Positions 9,213 to 17,624 of a stretch of DNA of 64,000 bases are shown here, piece after piece. Below the pieces are notes generated by a model, which did not search any database, was not told the origin of the DNA, and saw only the letters and a program-made list of their open reading frames with translations. The stretch is from Bacteroidota bacterium (lineage in GTDB: Bacteria > Bacteroidota > Bacteroidia > Bacteroidales > Prolixibacteraceae): contig JAEYNZ010000123.1 of the NCBI GenBank assembly GCA_023412195.1, positions 4,459 through 68,458 on the forward strand, read 5' to 3'. The first letter of the stretch is position 1. The number at the start of each line of letters is the position of its first letter. The position numbers and the translations under genes are program-made.

Positions 9213-9244
9213 TTTGTGCAGAAATAAATTTATCACTAAGTTTG
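9213..9244 (+). promoter_or_regulatory. Consensus Bacteroidota promoter of the his operon
   Basis: TTTG at 9213-9216, exactly 20 bases, then TAAGTTTG at 9237-9244: a full match to the TTTG-N19/21-TAnnTTTG promoter of Bacteroidota. Transcription would start near 9251, leaving about 16 nt before the leader peptide start. Confidence 0.8.
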
Positions 9245-9266
9245 CATAAGATTAAAAAGAACTACA

Positions 9267-9311
9267 ATGAATTTCGTACACATACATCACGGCCATCATT
9301 TCAGAACCTGA
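9267..9311 (+). CDS. hisL: His operon leader peptide (5 His in 14 residues)
   Basis: ATG at 9267 opens a 14-codon frame, MNFVHIHHGHHFRT, ending TGA at 9309-9311. Five of 14 residues are His (positions 5, 7, 8, 10, 11). It lies just after a consensus promoter and about 55 nt before a terminator hairpin that precedes hisG. This is the classical attenuation layout: ribosome stalling on His codons when charged tRNA-His is scarce should favour read-through. No Shine-Dalgarno is obvious, as is usual in this phylum. Confidence 0.85.
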   Translation: MNFVHIHHGHHFRT

Positions 9312-9366
9312 TAAAGGTAGGTCGCTGCTGTTTTGTCGTACAATTCAAAAAATGATATTTACCAGA

Positions 9367-9399
9367 GGCTTGCCGGAAAAGGCAGGCCTTTTTTGTTTT
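9367..9399 (+). terminator. Attenuator terminator of the his operon
   Basis: An 8-bp stem with one G-T wobble (9367-9374 with 9381-9388), loop GGAAAA, then TTTTTTGTTTTT. It sits between the leader peptide and hisG. The upstream segment 9316-9323 (GGTAGGTC) can pair along all eight positions, with wobbles, with the 5' stem arm GGCTTGCC and is a candidate antiterminator. Confidence 0.8.
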
Positions 9400-9444
9400 T
9401 TACCTCCCCGGAAGCAGGGAGCCAACAGGTTTAAAAATTATATT

Positions 9445-10302
9445 ATGGAAAAACTGAAAATTGCCATCCAAACTAAGGGCCGTTTAAATGAAGATTCGAT
9501 GAAACTGATAAAGGAATCGGGGATCGACCTTGCCATCGGCCGCCGCACCCTGGTGTCGGAGGCTGACAACTTCCCCATGGAAGCACTGTTTCTGCGCGAC
9601 GACGACATTCCCCAGACTGTTGCTGACGGCGTAGCTGATGTAGGCATTGTAGGGGAAAACGAAATGCTCGAAAAAGGTGAAAATGTTGTCATTGCCAAGC
9701 GGCTGGGGTTCAGCAAATGCCGGTTGTCGCTTGCCGTACCGAAGATGACCGACTACCAGGGACTGTCGTATTTCAATGGAAAAAAAATAGCTACCTCCTA
9801 CCCTAAAATCCTGCAGAAATTCCTGCAAGAAAACAACATTACATCCGATATCCATGTCATCAGCGGCTCGGTGGAGATTGCTCCTGGTATTGGTCTGGCA
9901 GATGTAATTTTCGACATCGTAAGCTCCGGCTCTACACTTGTCAGCAACCGCCTCAAAGAGGTTGAGGTTGTCATTCATTCCGAAGCCGTACTAATCTCCA
10001 AACCCAACCTTTCTCCCGAAAAGCAGGAAATACTTGATGAGCTGATCTTCAGGATGGAATCAGTGCAGCGTTCCGAAGGAAAAAAATACATCCTGCTAAA
10101 CACGCCTAATGAGAAAATAGCAGAAGTGGCAAGCCTTCTGCCCGGAATGAAAAGCCCCACAGTTGTGCCCCTTGCACAGGAAGGCTGGAGTTCGATGCAT
10201 TCAGTCATTGCAGAAGATGACTTCTGGGAAATTATCGGTAAACTTAAAAAGGCAGGCGCTGAGGGAATCCTGGTAATCCCGATTGAAAAAATGATTTTTT
10301 GA
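9445..10302 (+). CDS. hisG: ATP phosphoribosyltransferase, long form
   Basis: The first and committed step of histidine synthesis, joining ATP and PRPP. At 285 residues it is the long form, with a C-terminal regulatory ACT-like domain (about 215-285) that usually binds histidine for feedback inhibition. Seen: LKIAIQTKGRLNEDS at the N-terminus, DVGIVGENEML (about 72-82), KIATSYPKILQKFL, and the PRPP loop DIVSSGSTLVSN (about 158-169). An upstream in-frame ATG at 9352 would translate straight through the attenuator, so the ATG at 9445 is chosen. It is regulated by the leader upstream. Confidence 0.93.
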   Translation: MEKLKIAIQTKGRLNEDSMKLIKESGIDLAIGRRTLVSEADNFPMEALFLRDDDIPQTVADGVADVGIVGENEMLEKGENVVIAKRLGFSKCRLSLAVPKMTDYQGLSYFNGKKIATSYPKILQKFLQENNITSDIHVISGSVEIAPGIGLADVIFDIVSSGSTLVSNRLKEVEVVIHSEAVLISKPNLSPEKQEILDELIFRMESVQRSEGKKYILLNTPNEKIAEVASLLPGMKSPTVVPLAQEGWSSMHSVIAEDDFWEIIGKLKKAGAEGILVIPIEKMIF

Positions 10303-10322
10303 ACCGCACAGCATATCAAAGG

Positions 10323-11600
10323 ATGAAAAAGTATAACAATCCAGAAAGAGCCCTATGGCCTGAAATCCTGCAGCGCCCGGTCACAGATATCACCGGTTTG
10401 TACAGCACTGCTCAGAATATATTAAACGAAGTGAGGCAGCATGGTGACAGTGCCGTGAGAAAATACACCCTTCAGTTCGACGGTCTCGATACCGGCGTGT
10501 TTATCGTAACGGAGAAGGAATGGTCAGAAGCGGAAAACAAAGTGGACCCTGAGTTAAAAAATGCTATCCAACTGGCATCGGCAAATATTGAAAAGTTTCA
10601 TAATACCCAAATCCCGCAGCTTAAAAAAGTTGAAACCATGCCGGGGGTGATGTGCTGGCAGAAAGCTGTAGCCGTTGAAAAAGTGGGATTGTACATACCA
10701 GGTGGCACTGCTCCGCTTTTTTCAACGGTACTGATGCTTGCTATACCGGCAAGGCTGGCAGGCTGCAGGGAAATAATCATGTGCACCCCTCCGCAGAAGG
10801 ATGGATCAGTACATCCTGCCATTTTATATGCCGCACGTATTTCAGGCGTAAAACATGTATTCCGAATCGGCGGTGTACAGGCTATCGGGGCCATGGCCTA
10901 CGGAACAGAAACAGTTCCAATGGTTTATAAGATTTTTGGTCCGGGGAACCAGTATGTAACTGCGGCCAAACAACTTGTAAGCATGCAGTCGACAGCCATT
11001 GACATGCCTGCAGGACCTTCGGAAGTGATGGTTGTTGCCGACGATTCAGCCCACCCAGCATTTGTTGCTTCCGATCTGCTGTCGCAGGCAGAACACGGCG
11101 CAGACAGCCAGGTGATATTGCTGACCAGCAGCAGCATTCTGGCTGCAAGAGTTCAGGAAGAGATAAAACTTCAGCTTGAAAAGCTACCCAGGAAAAATTT
11201 TGCTGAAAAGTCACTCGAAAACAGTGTGCTGATCCTGATGAAAAATGAAACTGATATCGTGGATATGATCAATGCATACGCCCCGGAGCACCTGATTCTT
11301 TCGGTTAAAGAACATCATACAATGGCTGAAAAAGTCATTAATGCAGGTTCTGTTTTCCTGGGTAACCACACACCTGAAAGTGCGGGTGATTACGCCTCGG
11401 GCACCAACCATACCCTGCCAACAAACGGCTGGGCAAGGACCTACAGCGGTGTAAGCCTCGATAGCTTTTTAAAAAAAATAACCTTCCAGGAAATAACCCC
11501 GGAGGGACTGAAAGGGATTGGCCCTGCCATTGAAACCATGGCTGCTGCCGAACAACTCGAAGCCCATAAAAATGCAGTAACTATCCGATTAAAAAACTAA
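10323..11600 (+). CDS. hisD: Histidinol dehydrogenase
   Basis: Catalyses the last two oxidations, L-histidinol to L-histidine, with NAD and a Zn ion. The 425-residue protein shows the family blocks PGGTAPLFSTVLMLAIPA, GGVQAIGAMAYGTETVP, KIFGPGNQYVTAAKQ, IDMPAGPSEVMVVAD, LLSQAEHGADSQ with the zinc-ligand region, YAPEHL, and ESAGDYASGTNHTLPT. A TTG eight codons upstream (10299) overlaps the hisG stop; the ATG at 10323, MKKYNNPERALWP, better matches the family start. It is tightly coupled to hisG. Confidence 0.93.
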   Translation: MKKYNNPERALWPEILQRPVTDITGLYSTAQNILNEVRQHGDSAVRKYTLQFDGLDTGVFIVTEKEWSEAENKVDPELKNAIQLASANIEKFHNTQIPQLKKVETMPGVMCWQKAVAVEKVGLYIPGGTAPLFSTVLMLAIPARLAGCREIIMCTPPQKDGSVHPAILYAARISGVKHVFRIGGVQAIGAMAYGTETVPMVYKIFGPGNQYVTAAKQLVSMQSTAIDMPAGPSEVMVVADDSAHPAFVASDLLSQAEHGADSQVILLTSSSILAARVQEEIKLQLEKLPRKNFAEKSLENSVLILMKNETDIVDMINAYAPEHLILSVKEHHTMAEKVINAGSVFLGNHTPESAGDYASGTNHTLPTNGWARTYSGVSLDSFLKKITFQEITPEGLKGIGPAIETMAAAEQLEAHKNAVTIRLKN

Positions 11601-11619
11601 AATCCTGTAATCATCTGAA

Positions 11620-12660
11620 ATGGAACCATTCAATTTAAACAACCTTCTCCGTAAAAACATAAAAAATCTTAAGCCCTATTCATCGGCACGCGATGAATAT
11701 TCGGGTGAAGCCATGGTTTTCCTCGATGCAAATGAAAACCCGTTCAACCAGCCCTACAACAGGTACCCCGATCCCCACCAGAGGGAACTGAAGAAAAAAA
11801 TTGCAAAGCTGAAGGATGTACAGCCTGAACAGATCTTTTTGGGCAACGGCAGCGATGAACCCATAGACCTGCTGATCCGGGCTTTTTGCGAACCCCGCGA
11901 AAACAACATCCTAACGATTAATCCTTCTTACGGGATGTACCAGGTTGCGGCCGGAATCAATGATGTTGAAGTTAGGAAGGTTTCACTGAACGGCAACTTC
12001 GATCTGGATGCAGGGGAACTTCTGGAACAAGCTGACAACAACAGCAGGATTGTTTTCCTTTGTTCACCGAATAACCCAAGTGGAAACTGCCTTTCAAAAG
12101 AAGCAATGCTTGAGGTAATCAGGAATTTCAGGGGTATAGTGGTACTGGATGAAGCCTACATCGATTTCAGCCCGGGAAAATCTTTACTTCCTGAAATCAA
12201 TGACCACCCCAACCTTGTAATCCTTCAAACATTTTCAAAAGCATGGGGCATGGCTGGAATCAGGCTGGGAATGGCATTTGCTTCCCCGGAAATTATATCT
12301 GCACTGAGTAAAATTAAATATCCTTATAACCTTAACATCCTGACCCAGCAGAAGGCAATAGAACTGACCGACAGCAGGGAGCAAGTGGAAGAATGGATCA
12401 GGCAGATTATTCATGAGCGGGAGAAACTGATTCTGCGCCTGAAGGAACTACCCTGTACAGAAAAAATATTTCCCACCGACGCCAATTTTGTACTGGTAAA
12501 AATGCGGGATGCCCGTGGAATTTATGAACTCCTGAAAGAGCATGGCGTGATTGTGCGCGACCGTTCCAAAGTGCATCTTTGCGAAGATAGCCTGAGAATT
12601 ACAGTTGGATCAGCTGAAGAAAATGATCATTTAATGAAAACCCTGACGAAAATCATATAA
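11620..12660 (+). CDS. hisC: Histidinol-phosphate aminotransferase
   Basis: Fold-type I PLP aminotransferase converting imidazole-acetol phosphate to histidinol phosphate. Its 346 residues are normal for the family. Seen: FLDANENPF at 31-39, the RYPDP motif, GNGSDEPIDLLIRAF, CSPNNPSGN, VVLDEAYIDF with the PLP-pyridine Asp, and TFSKAWGMAGIRLG with the Schiff-base Lys near 207. It starts 19 bases after hisD and is part of the same transcript. Confidence 0.93.
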   Translation: MEPFNLNNLLRKNIKNLKPYSSARDEYSGEAMVFLDANENPFNQPYNRYPDPHQRELKKKIAKLKDVQPEQIFLGNGSDEPIDLLIRAFCEPRENNILTINPSYGMYQVAAGINDVEVRKVSLNGNFDLDAGELLEQADNNSRIVFLCSPNNPSGNCLSKEAMLEVIRNFRGIVVLDEAYIDFSPGKSLLPEINDHPNLVILQTFSKAWGMAGIRLGMAFASPEIISALSKIKYPYNLNILTQQKAIELTDSREQVEEWIRQIIHEREKLILRLKELPCTEKIFPTDANFVLVKMRDARGIYELLKEHGVIVRDRSKVHLCEDSLRITVGSAEENDHLMKTLTKII

Positions 12661-12758
12661 AGATGATTAGTTTTACAGTCTGATATTTTTGGGACGTCAT
12701 CTGGAAAGTCTAAAGGCACTTCCATGAATGTCAGGCTGAAAATCAATTTTTTAAAAGG

Positions 12759-13880
12759 ATGAAGAAAGCATTGTTTATCGACCGGGACGGGACACTGATT
12801 GTTGAACCGGGAGACGAGCAGATCGATACGCTCGAAAAACTGGAATATATCCCAGGCGTTTTCCGGAACCTGTTCAACATACAAAAAAATCTGAGTTATG
12901 AGCTTGTTATAGTAAGTAATCAGGACGGACTTGGAACCGCATCCTACCCAGAAAAAGACTATGAACTGGTACAGGAAAAAATGCTCCGTACATTTGAAAA
13001 TGAGGGGATCGTATTCGACGACATTCTGATTGATAAAAGTTTTCCCCATGAAAATGCCCCCACACGTAAACCACGAACAGGCCTCATGGGAAAATACATG
13101 AACGGTGAATATGATCTGAAAGCCAGCTTTGTTATAGGTGACAGGCTCACCGACATTGAGCTGGCAAAGAACCTCGGCTGTAAGGGAATACTTCTTAACA
13201 ACGGGACACTTACCGAAAACCTGGAAAAAAGCGGGCTGCTCCCGTGGTGTGTGCTTGTTTCCGAAGATTGGGATGATATCTATGCGGTTGTAGCTGCACC
13301 TGAAAGAGTAGCAGAGGTAAAACGGACGACTAAGGAAACAGAGGTCTTTGTCAGTCTGAACCTGGATGGCACAGGAGTATGCAACATATCAACCGGACTG
13401 CATTTTTTTGATCACATGCTGAACCAGATCGGACGGCATGCGGGGGTTGATCTTGAAATCACGGTAAAAGGTGATCTTGAAGTAGATGAACATCACACCA
13501 TTGAAGATACCGGTCTGGCATTGGGCGAAGCGTTTTTTAAAGCTGTGGGATCAAAATCGGGTATGGCACGTTATGGCTTCTGTCTTCCCATGGATGATTG
13601 CCTGGCACTTGTTGCCATTGATTTCGGAGGACGTCCCTGGCTGGTGTGGGATGCTGAATTTAAAAGGGAAAAAGTGGGTGACATGCCCACCGAAATGTTC
13701 ATGCACTTTTTCAAGTCATTTTCCGATACTGCCCGCTGCAATCTGAACATCAGGGCTGAAGGCACAAATGAGCATCACAAAATTGAGGCAATCTTCAAGG
13801 CACTTGCAAAAGCACTTAAAATGGCGGTCAGGCGCGACCTGTTCAACTTTGAACTGCCTTCAACAAAGGGAACATTATAA
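12759..13880 (+). CDS. hisB: Bifunctional histidinol-phosphatase / imidazoleglycerol-phosphate dehydratase
   Basis: A fusion of two histidine-pathway enzymes in 373 residues. Residues 1-165 are a HAD phosphatase with FIDRDGTLI (Asp8 nucleophile, Asp10), SNQDG, and GDRLTDIELA. Residues about 185-373 are IGP dehydratase with two Mn-binding HHxxE motifs, DEHHTIEDT near 243 and NEHHKIEAI near 340. This E. coli-like fusion is common in Bacteroidota. A 98-base gap separates it from hisC without an obvious terminator. Confidence 0.93.
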   Translation: MKKALFIDRDGTLIVEPGDEQIDTLEKLEYIPGVFRNLFNIQKNLSYELVIVSNQDGLGTASYPEKDYELVQEKMLRTFENEGIVFDDILIDKSFPHENAPTRKPRTGLMGKYMNGEYDLKASFVIGDRLTDIELAKNLGCKGILLNNGTLTENLEKSGLLPWCVLVSEDWDDIYAVVAAPERVAEVKRTTKETEVFVSLNLDGTGVCNISTGLHFFDHMLNQIGRHAGVDLEITVKGDLEVDEHHTIEDTGLALGEAFFKAVGSKSGMARYGFCLPMDDCLALVAIDFGGRPWLVWDAEFKREKVGDMPTEMFMHFFKSFSDTARCNLNIRAEGTNEHHKIEAIFKALAKALKMAVRRDLFNFELPSTKGTL

Positions 13881-14252
13881 AAATTGGCATTACTGCTGTG
13901 GACAGTGCAAAACTGGCAGTTTATTGCTTCAGAGCGTCTTAATCCTCTCCGCCTGCTGGCGGGAGGATGGAAGGGGCCGGAAAGACAAAACAGGAACGAT
14001 GATTTTGACTCTTAATGAAGAGTAATCAGGCTCAAAGAATAATTATATGCGTAGTGAAAGAACTGATCCTGGTTTACGACCTCCTAAATTCCCCGAAGGG
14101 GGACGTGGGATCGGTGCAAGTATGAGATTGCACTGCTTAACAAGGTGTCTCTTTCCGTTATAGTGGGACCTGGTAATGGTCAGAATTCATCAAAAATGAC
14201 GAAAATATAAAGATGATTATATAAATGATCAGAAAGTAAAACAAAGCTAAAC
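13881..14252. other. Intergenic region with REP-like hairpin
   Basis: 372 bases without a credible gene. A GC-rich hairpin (about 13944-13966, CTCCGCC-TGCT-GGCGGGAG) and a CCCCGAAGGGGG palindrome near 14092-14103 resemble dispersed REP-type sequences of this phylum and may stabilise or end the hisGDCB transcript. No T-run follows either. Confidence 0.5.
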
Positions 14253-15137
14253 ATGGAATCGATAAAACCATTGCGGGATAAAAAGAACACCGCCATTCTG
14301 CTGATACATTGTCCTGACCGGCAGGGAATTCTTGCAACAGTGACCGAATTCCTGAATAAAAACAGGGGGAACATCATCTACCTCGACCAGCATGTCGACC
14401 GGCTGGAACAGATTTTTTACATGCGGGTGGAATGGGAACTCGATGGTTTTGCAATCCCACTGGATAAAATCGGGGAATACTTCGATACCCTCATTGGGGG
14501 ACCGCTGAAAATGAACTGGAAGTTGTATTTCTCTGACACCATACCCCGCATGGCCCTTTTTGTATCTAAAATGCCCCACTGCCTGTTCGATATCCTTGGG
14601 CGCTACACTGCAGGGGAATGGGATGTTGAAATCCCCATCATCGTCAGCAACCATGAACTCCTGAAACCTGTAGCAGAAAGATTTGGAATTAAGTTCTGCT
14701 ACATTCCTGTGGATCCGGATAATAAAGACAGGCAGGAACAAAAAGAAATAGAGCTGCTGAAGGAAAACCAGATCGATTTCGTGGTTCTGGCCCGGTACAT
14801 GCAGATACTTTCCCCGGAATTTGTTAAGCATTTTCCCAATAAGATCATCAACATCCACCATTCCTTTTTACCTGCATTTGCAGGGGCCAAACCCTACCAT
14901 GCAGCACATGAACGTGGAGTAAAAATCATTGGGGCAACGAGTCATTATGTTACTACTGAGCTCGATGCAGGCCCGATCATAGAGCAGGATGTTACGCGCT
15001 GCAGCCATGTGGACACCATACAAAAACTCATAAGAAAAGGAAGAGATCTCGAAAAAATTGTACTTTCGCAGGCAGTTTACAAACATTTGCAACGGAAAAT
15101 TCTTGTCTATAATAACAGGACCGTTGTCTTTAATTGA
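14253..15137 (+). CDS. purU: Formyltetrahydrofolate deformylase
   Basis: Hydrolyses 10-formyl-THF to formate and THF, balancing the one-carbon pool and feeding formate to purine synthesis. The N-terminal ACT domain (about 12-90; AILLIHCPDRQGILATV) is followed by a formyltransferase fold with FLPAFAGAKPYHAAHERGVK and GATSHYVTTELDAGPIIEQD. The INIHHSFLPAF catalytic region lies at about 198-208. At 294 residues it is normal length. Its place inside the his cluster makes sense, since the histidine and purine routes share the intermediate AICAR. Confidence 0.92.
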   Translation: MESIKPLRDKKNTAILLIHCPDRQGILATVTEFLNKNRGNIIYLDQHVDRLEQIFYMRVEWELDGFAIPLDKIGEYFDTLIGGPLKMNWKLYFSDTIPRMALFVSKMPHCLFDILGRYTAGEWDVEIPIIVSNHELLKPVAERFGIKFCYIPVDPDNKDRQEQKEIELLKENQIDFVVLARYMQILSPEFVKHFPNKIINIHHSFLPAFAGAKPYHAAHERGVKIIGATSHYVTTELDAGPIIEQDVTRCSHVDTIQKLIRKGRDLEKIVLSQAVYKHLQRKILVYNNRTVVFN

Positions 15138-15194
15138 TTCAGAAGTTACCATGACAAGGGACCATTTAGTGAAAACCTTTTATATCAATGTAAA

Positions 15195-15746
15195 ATGAAG
15201 AAAATTCTTGTTATGATCATACCGGTATTGTTTGTTTTCATGAGCAACGGCCAGCCGCAAAAAGTTAAACCACAGGAAATCCCTGAAGATTACGGATACA
15301 TTGTAAAGATTGGACAACAGGTTCCTGATGTCAAAATGAAACTGACAGATGGCACCGTAATTTCCATGGCCGATCTTAAAGGGAAGGTAGTCATGCTGCA
15401 GTTTACTGCCAGCTGGTGCGGGGTTTGCAGAAAGGAAATGCCCCATATAGAAAACGAAATCTGGCAGATACACAAGAACCGGAACGACTTTGCACTGATA
15501 GGAATAGACCTTGATGAACCGCTCGAAACGGTTAAAAAATTTGGTTCTGACATGAAGATAACATATCCGCTCGCACTTGATCCAAAAGGTGAAATTTTCT
15601 ATACATTTGCTGCAAAGGGAGCAGGAGTAACCAGGAATGTGATCATCGACCGTACAGGCAAAATTGTTTATATGACCCGCCTGTTTAAGATTGAGGAATT
15701 CAATGAAATGAAAAAAGTAATAGAAACGCTGCTAAGCCAAACCTGA
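15195..15746 (+). CDS. TlpA-like periplasmic thiol-disulfide oxidoreductase
   Basis: A 183-residue thioredoxin-fold protein with a signal peptide (MKKILVMIIPVLFVFMSNGQ). The AhpC/TSA-Redoxin subtype is shown by GQQVPDVKMKLTDGTVISMADLKGKVVMLQF and the active site ASWCGVCRKEMP (CxxC near 75-78). It probably reduces exported disulfides. Why it lies among his genes is unclear; spacing on both sides (about 50 bases) allows cotranscription. Confidence 0.82.
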   Translation: MKKILVMIIPVLFVFMSNGQPQKVKPQEIPEDYGYIVKIGQQVPDVKMKLTDGTVISMADLKGKVVMLQFTASWCGVCRKEMPHIENEIWQIHKNRNDFALIGIDLDEPLETVKKFGSDMKITYPLALDPKGEIFYTFAAKGAGVTRNVIIDRTGKIVYMTRLFKIEEFNEMKKVIETLLSQT

Positions 15747-15793
15747 TTCATATTATTACAACCGATTCAAATCAAAAACAAAACCACCTTAAA

Positions 15794-16210
15794 ATGGAAA
15801 ACATGAAAAGATTTAAAATATGGCAAAATGATTTGATTTACCTGGAGAACATGTACGATCTGAAGACAGATATTCCTGTAAACATGCAAATCGGTTTGCT
15901 CAGCCGGATAAAAAAAGCAACCAGCACCATTCCGGAAGAACTTATTTTAATGCTTGGCAAAAAAAGCGGCAAATCACTTTTGCATTTCCTGCAGAATACA
16001 GCCGGAACCATTATTGAACTTCAAAAGCTGTTAAGTATGTCACTTAGCCTGAATATGATATCAATAAGCGAGTATCACGTTCTTTCTCAAAGCCTGCTGG
16101 AATTGGGAGAAATATTGAAAGCACTGCATCAAAATTTTAAACTTAGAACCGGCACGCCTGATTCATCGACAGATGAAGACAAAAGCACAGGGTACTGGAT
16201 TTTAAATTAG
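15794..16210 (+). CDS. Four-helix-bundle (S23-type) protein
   Basis: A 138-residue helical protein. RFKIWQNDLIYLENMYDL, GLLSRIKKATSTIPEEL, LHFLQNTAGTIIELQKLLSMS and the final helix ELGEILKALHQNF follow the F-x-x-L-x-V-W / R-R-A-x-x-S-I-P / F-L-x-x-A-x-G-S-x-x-E-L pattern of the four-helix-bundle family first seen as rRNA intervening-sequence ORFs. Function unknown in that family. Here it is a stand-alone gene 24 bases upstream of hisH. It is somewhat divergent, with KKSG where the usual AEG turn lies. Confidence 0.7.
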   Translation: MENMKRFKIWQNDLIYLENMYDLKTDIPVNMQIGLLSRIKKATSTIPEELILMLGKKSGKSLLHFLQNTAGTIIELQKLLSMSLSLNMISISEYHVLSQSLLELGEILKALHQNFKLRTGTPDSSTDEDKSTGYWILN

Positions 16211-16234
16211 GTGTGGCACCCTAAAACACAGACG

Positions 16235-16834
16235 ATGAATATAGTTATCATCAAATATAATGCAGGGAACATAGAATCGGTGAACAATGCCCTGAAACGG
16301 CTGGGTGTTGAAGCAGAAGTAACGGCTGATCCTGAAAAAATCAGAAGTGCAGACAAGATCATTTTCCCAGGCGTAGGCGAAGCCAGTTCTACCATGGAAC
16401 ACCTGCGCAGGCATAAACTCGATGAACTGATCGTTTCGCTGAAACAACCTGTTTTAGGAATATGCCTGGGACTGCAACTGATGTGTTCGCATTCTGAAGA
16501 AGGCAATACAACATGCCTCGGAATTTTTGATGAAAAGGTAAAACGTTTTGAACCCCGCCACGGCGAAGAATATATTACCAAAATACCGCATATGGGGTGG
16601 AATTCCATCACCGGAGTGAAAAAAGGATTATTCTCTGAAGTTATGGAAAACAGCTATGTTTATTTTGTTCACAGCTTCTATGCAGGAACAGGAAAACATA
16701 CTGCAGCCACGTGTAATTATATTGTACCTTTCAGTGCAGCGCTTCAAAAAGATAATTTTTTTGCCACCCAGTTTCATCCGGAAAAAAGCGGCGAAACCGG
16801 GGCAGCCATATTGAAGAATTTCTTAAATCTATAA
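16235..16834 (+). CDS. hisH: Imidazole glycerol phosphate synthase, glutaminase subunit
   Basis: Class I glutamine amidotransferase supplying ammonia to HisF. The 199-residue protein shows NIVIIKYNAGNIESV, FPGVGEASSTM, LGICLGLQLM with nucleophile Cys77, HMGWNSI, YFVHSFYA, and QFHPEKSG with the catalytic His/Glu. The ATG at 16235 is preferred over a GTG at 16211 because MNIVIIKYNAGN is the normal family start. HisF, its obligate partner, is not in the window, nor are hisA and hisI/E. Confidence 0.93.
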   Translation: MNIVIIKYNAGNIESVNNALKRLGVEAEVTADPEKIRSADKIIFPGVGEASSTMEHLRRHKLDELIVSLKQPVLGICLGLQLMCSHSEEGNTTCLGIFDEKVKRFEPRHGEEYITKIPHMGWNSITGVKKGLFSEVMENSYVYFVHSFYAGTGKHTAATCNYIVPFSAALQKDNFFATQFHPEKSGETGAAILKNFLNL

Positions 16835-16856
16835 TCCTTAAAACCTTACAAAAGCC

Positions 16857-17624
16857 ATGGACAGATTAACCATCATCAAGGTAGGCGGAAAAGTAGTGGA
16901 AGATCCCATTTCTCTCAATGCTTTACTGGATCAGTTTATCAAAATTTCAGGCTATAAAATATTGGTCCACGGTGGTGGTCAGACAGCCACCGAAGTTGCG
17001 GCCCGGCTGGGTGTTGAAACCCAGATGGTAAACGGTCGCCGGATCACCAACGAGTCGATGCTGGAAGTGGTTACCATGGTGTACGGGGGACTGGTCAACA
17101 AAAAAATTGTTGCACAGCTGCAGGCCAAAGGTTGCAATGCAACCGGATTAAGCGGGGCCGATCTTAACCTTATACGTGCCCGCATTCGTCCGGTACAGGA
17201 AATAGATTATGGTTTTGTGGGAGATGTGGATGACGTGAACAGCCGTGAACTTAGAATCCTCATCAATGAAAATGTGGTTCCGGTAATTGCACCGCTTACG
17301 CATGACGGAAAGGGGCAGCTCCTGAATACAAATGCGGATACCATTGCAGCTGAACTGGCATCTGAACTCTCTGGTCACTACAGCGTTTACCTCTTTTTCT
17401 GCTTCGAAAAGAAAGGTGTGTTGCTAAACCCAGAGGATGAGAACAGCATGATATATGAACTCGATGCCATGCAGTTTAAACAGTACCAGGACGAGCACAT
17501 CATAAGTGCCGGCATGATTCCAAAACTCGAAAATGGGTTCAGGGCCAAACGCAAAGGTGTAAAGGAAGTATTGATAACCAACCCCGGAAATATTATTACC
17601 GGCAAGGGGACCAGGCTACTATAA
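16857..17624 (+). CDS. argB: Acetylglutamate (or succinylglutamate) kinase
   Basis: An amino-acid kinase that phosphorylates the gamma-carboxyl of an N-acylated glutamate in arginine synthesis. Seen in 255 residues: IIKVGGKVVEDP (nucleotide site), LVHGGGQTATEVAARLG, NGRRITNESMLEV, NATGLSGADLNLIRAR, NTNADTIAAELAS and GMIPKLENGFRAKRKGV. In Bacteroidota the arginine route may use N-succinyl in place of N-acetyl intermediates, so acyl specificity is open. It follows hisH by 22 bases, where hisA would be expected in a canonical operon. Confidence 0.9.
   Translation: MDRLTIIKVGGKVVEDPISLNALLDQFIKISGYKILVHGGGQTATEVAARLGVETQMVNGRRITNESMLEVVTMVYGGLVNKKIVAQLQAKGCNATGLSGADLNLIRARIRPVQEIDYGFVGDVDDVNSRELRILINENVVPVIAPLTHDGKGQLLNTNADTIAAELASELSGHYSVYLFFCFEKKGVLLNPEDENSMIYELDAMQFKQYQDEHIISAGMIPKLENGFRAKRKGVKEVLITNPGNIITGKGTRLL

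Noticed and set aside
9352..9444. Extended hisG N-terminus from ATG 9352
   Set aside because: It would translate the attenuator stem; homology starts at MEKLKIAIQTKG (9445).
9484..9978. Minus-strand 164-residue frame inside hisG
   Set aside because: It lies fully within hisG, whose motifs are unambiguous; the frame has no recognisable domain.
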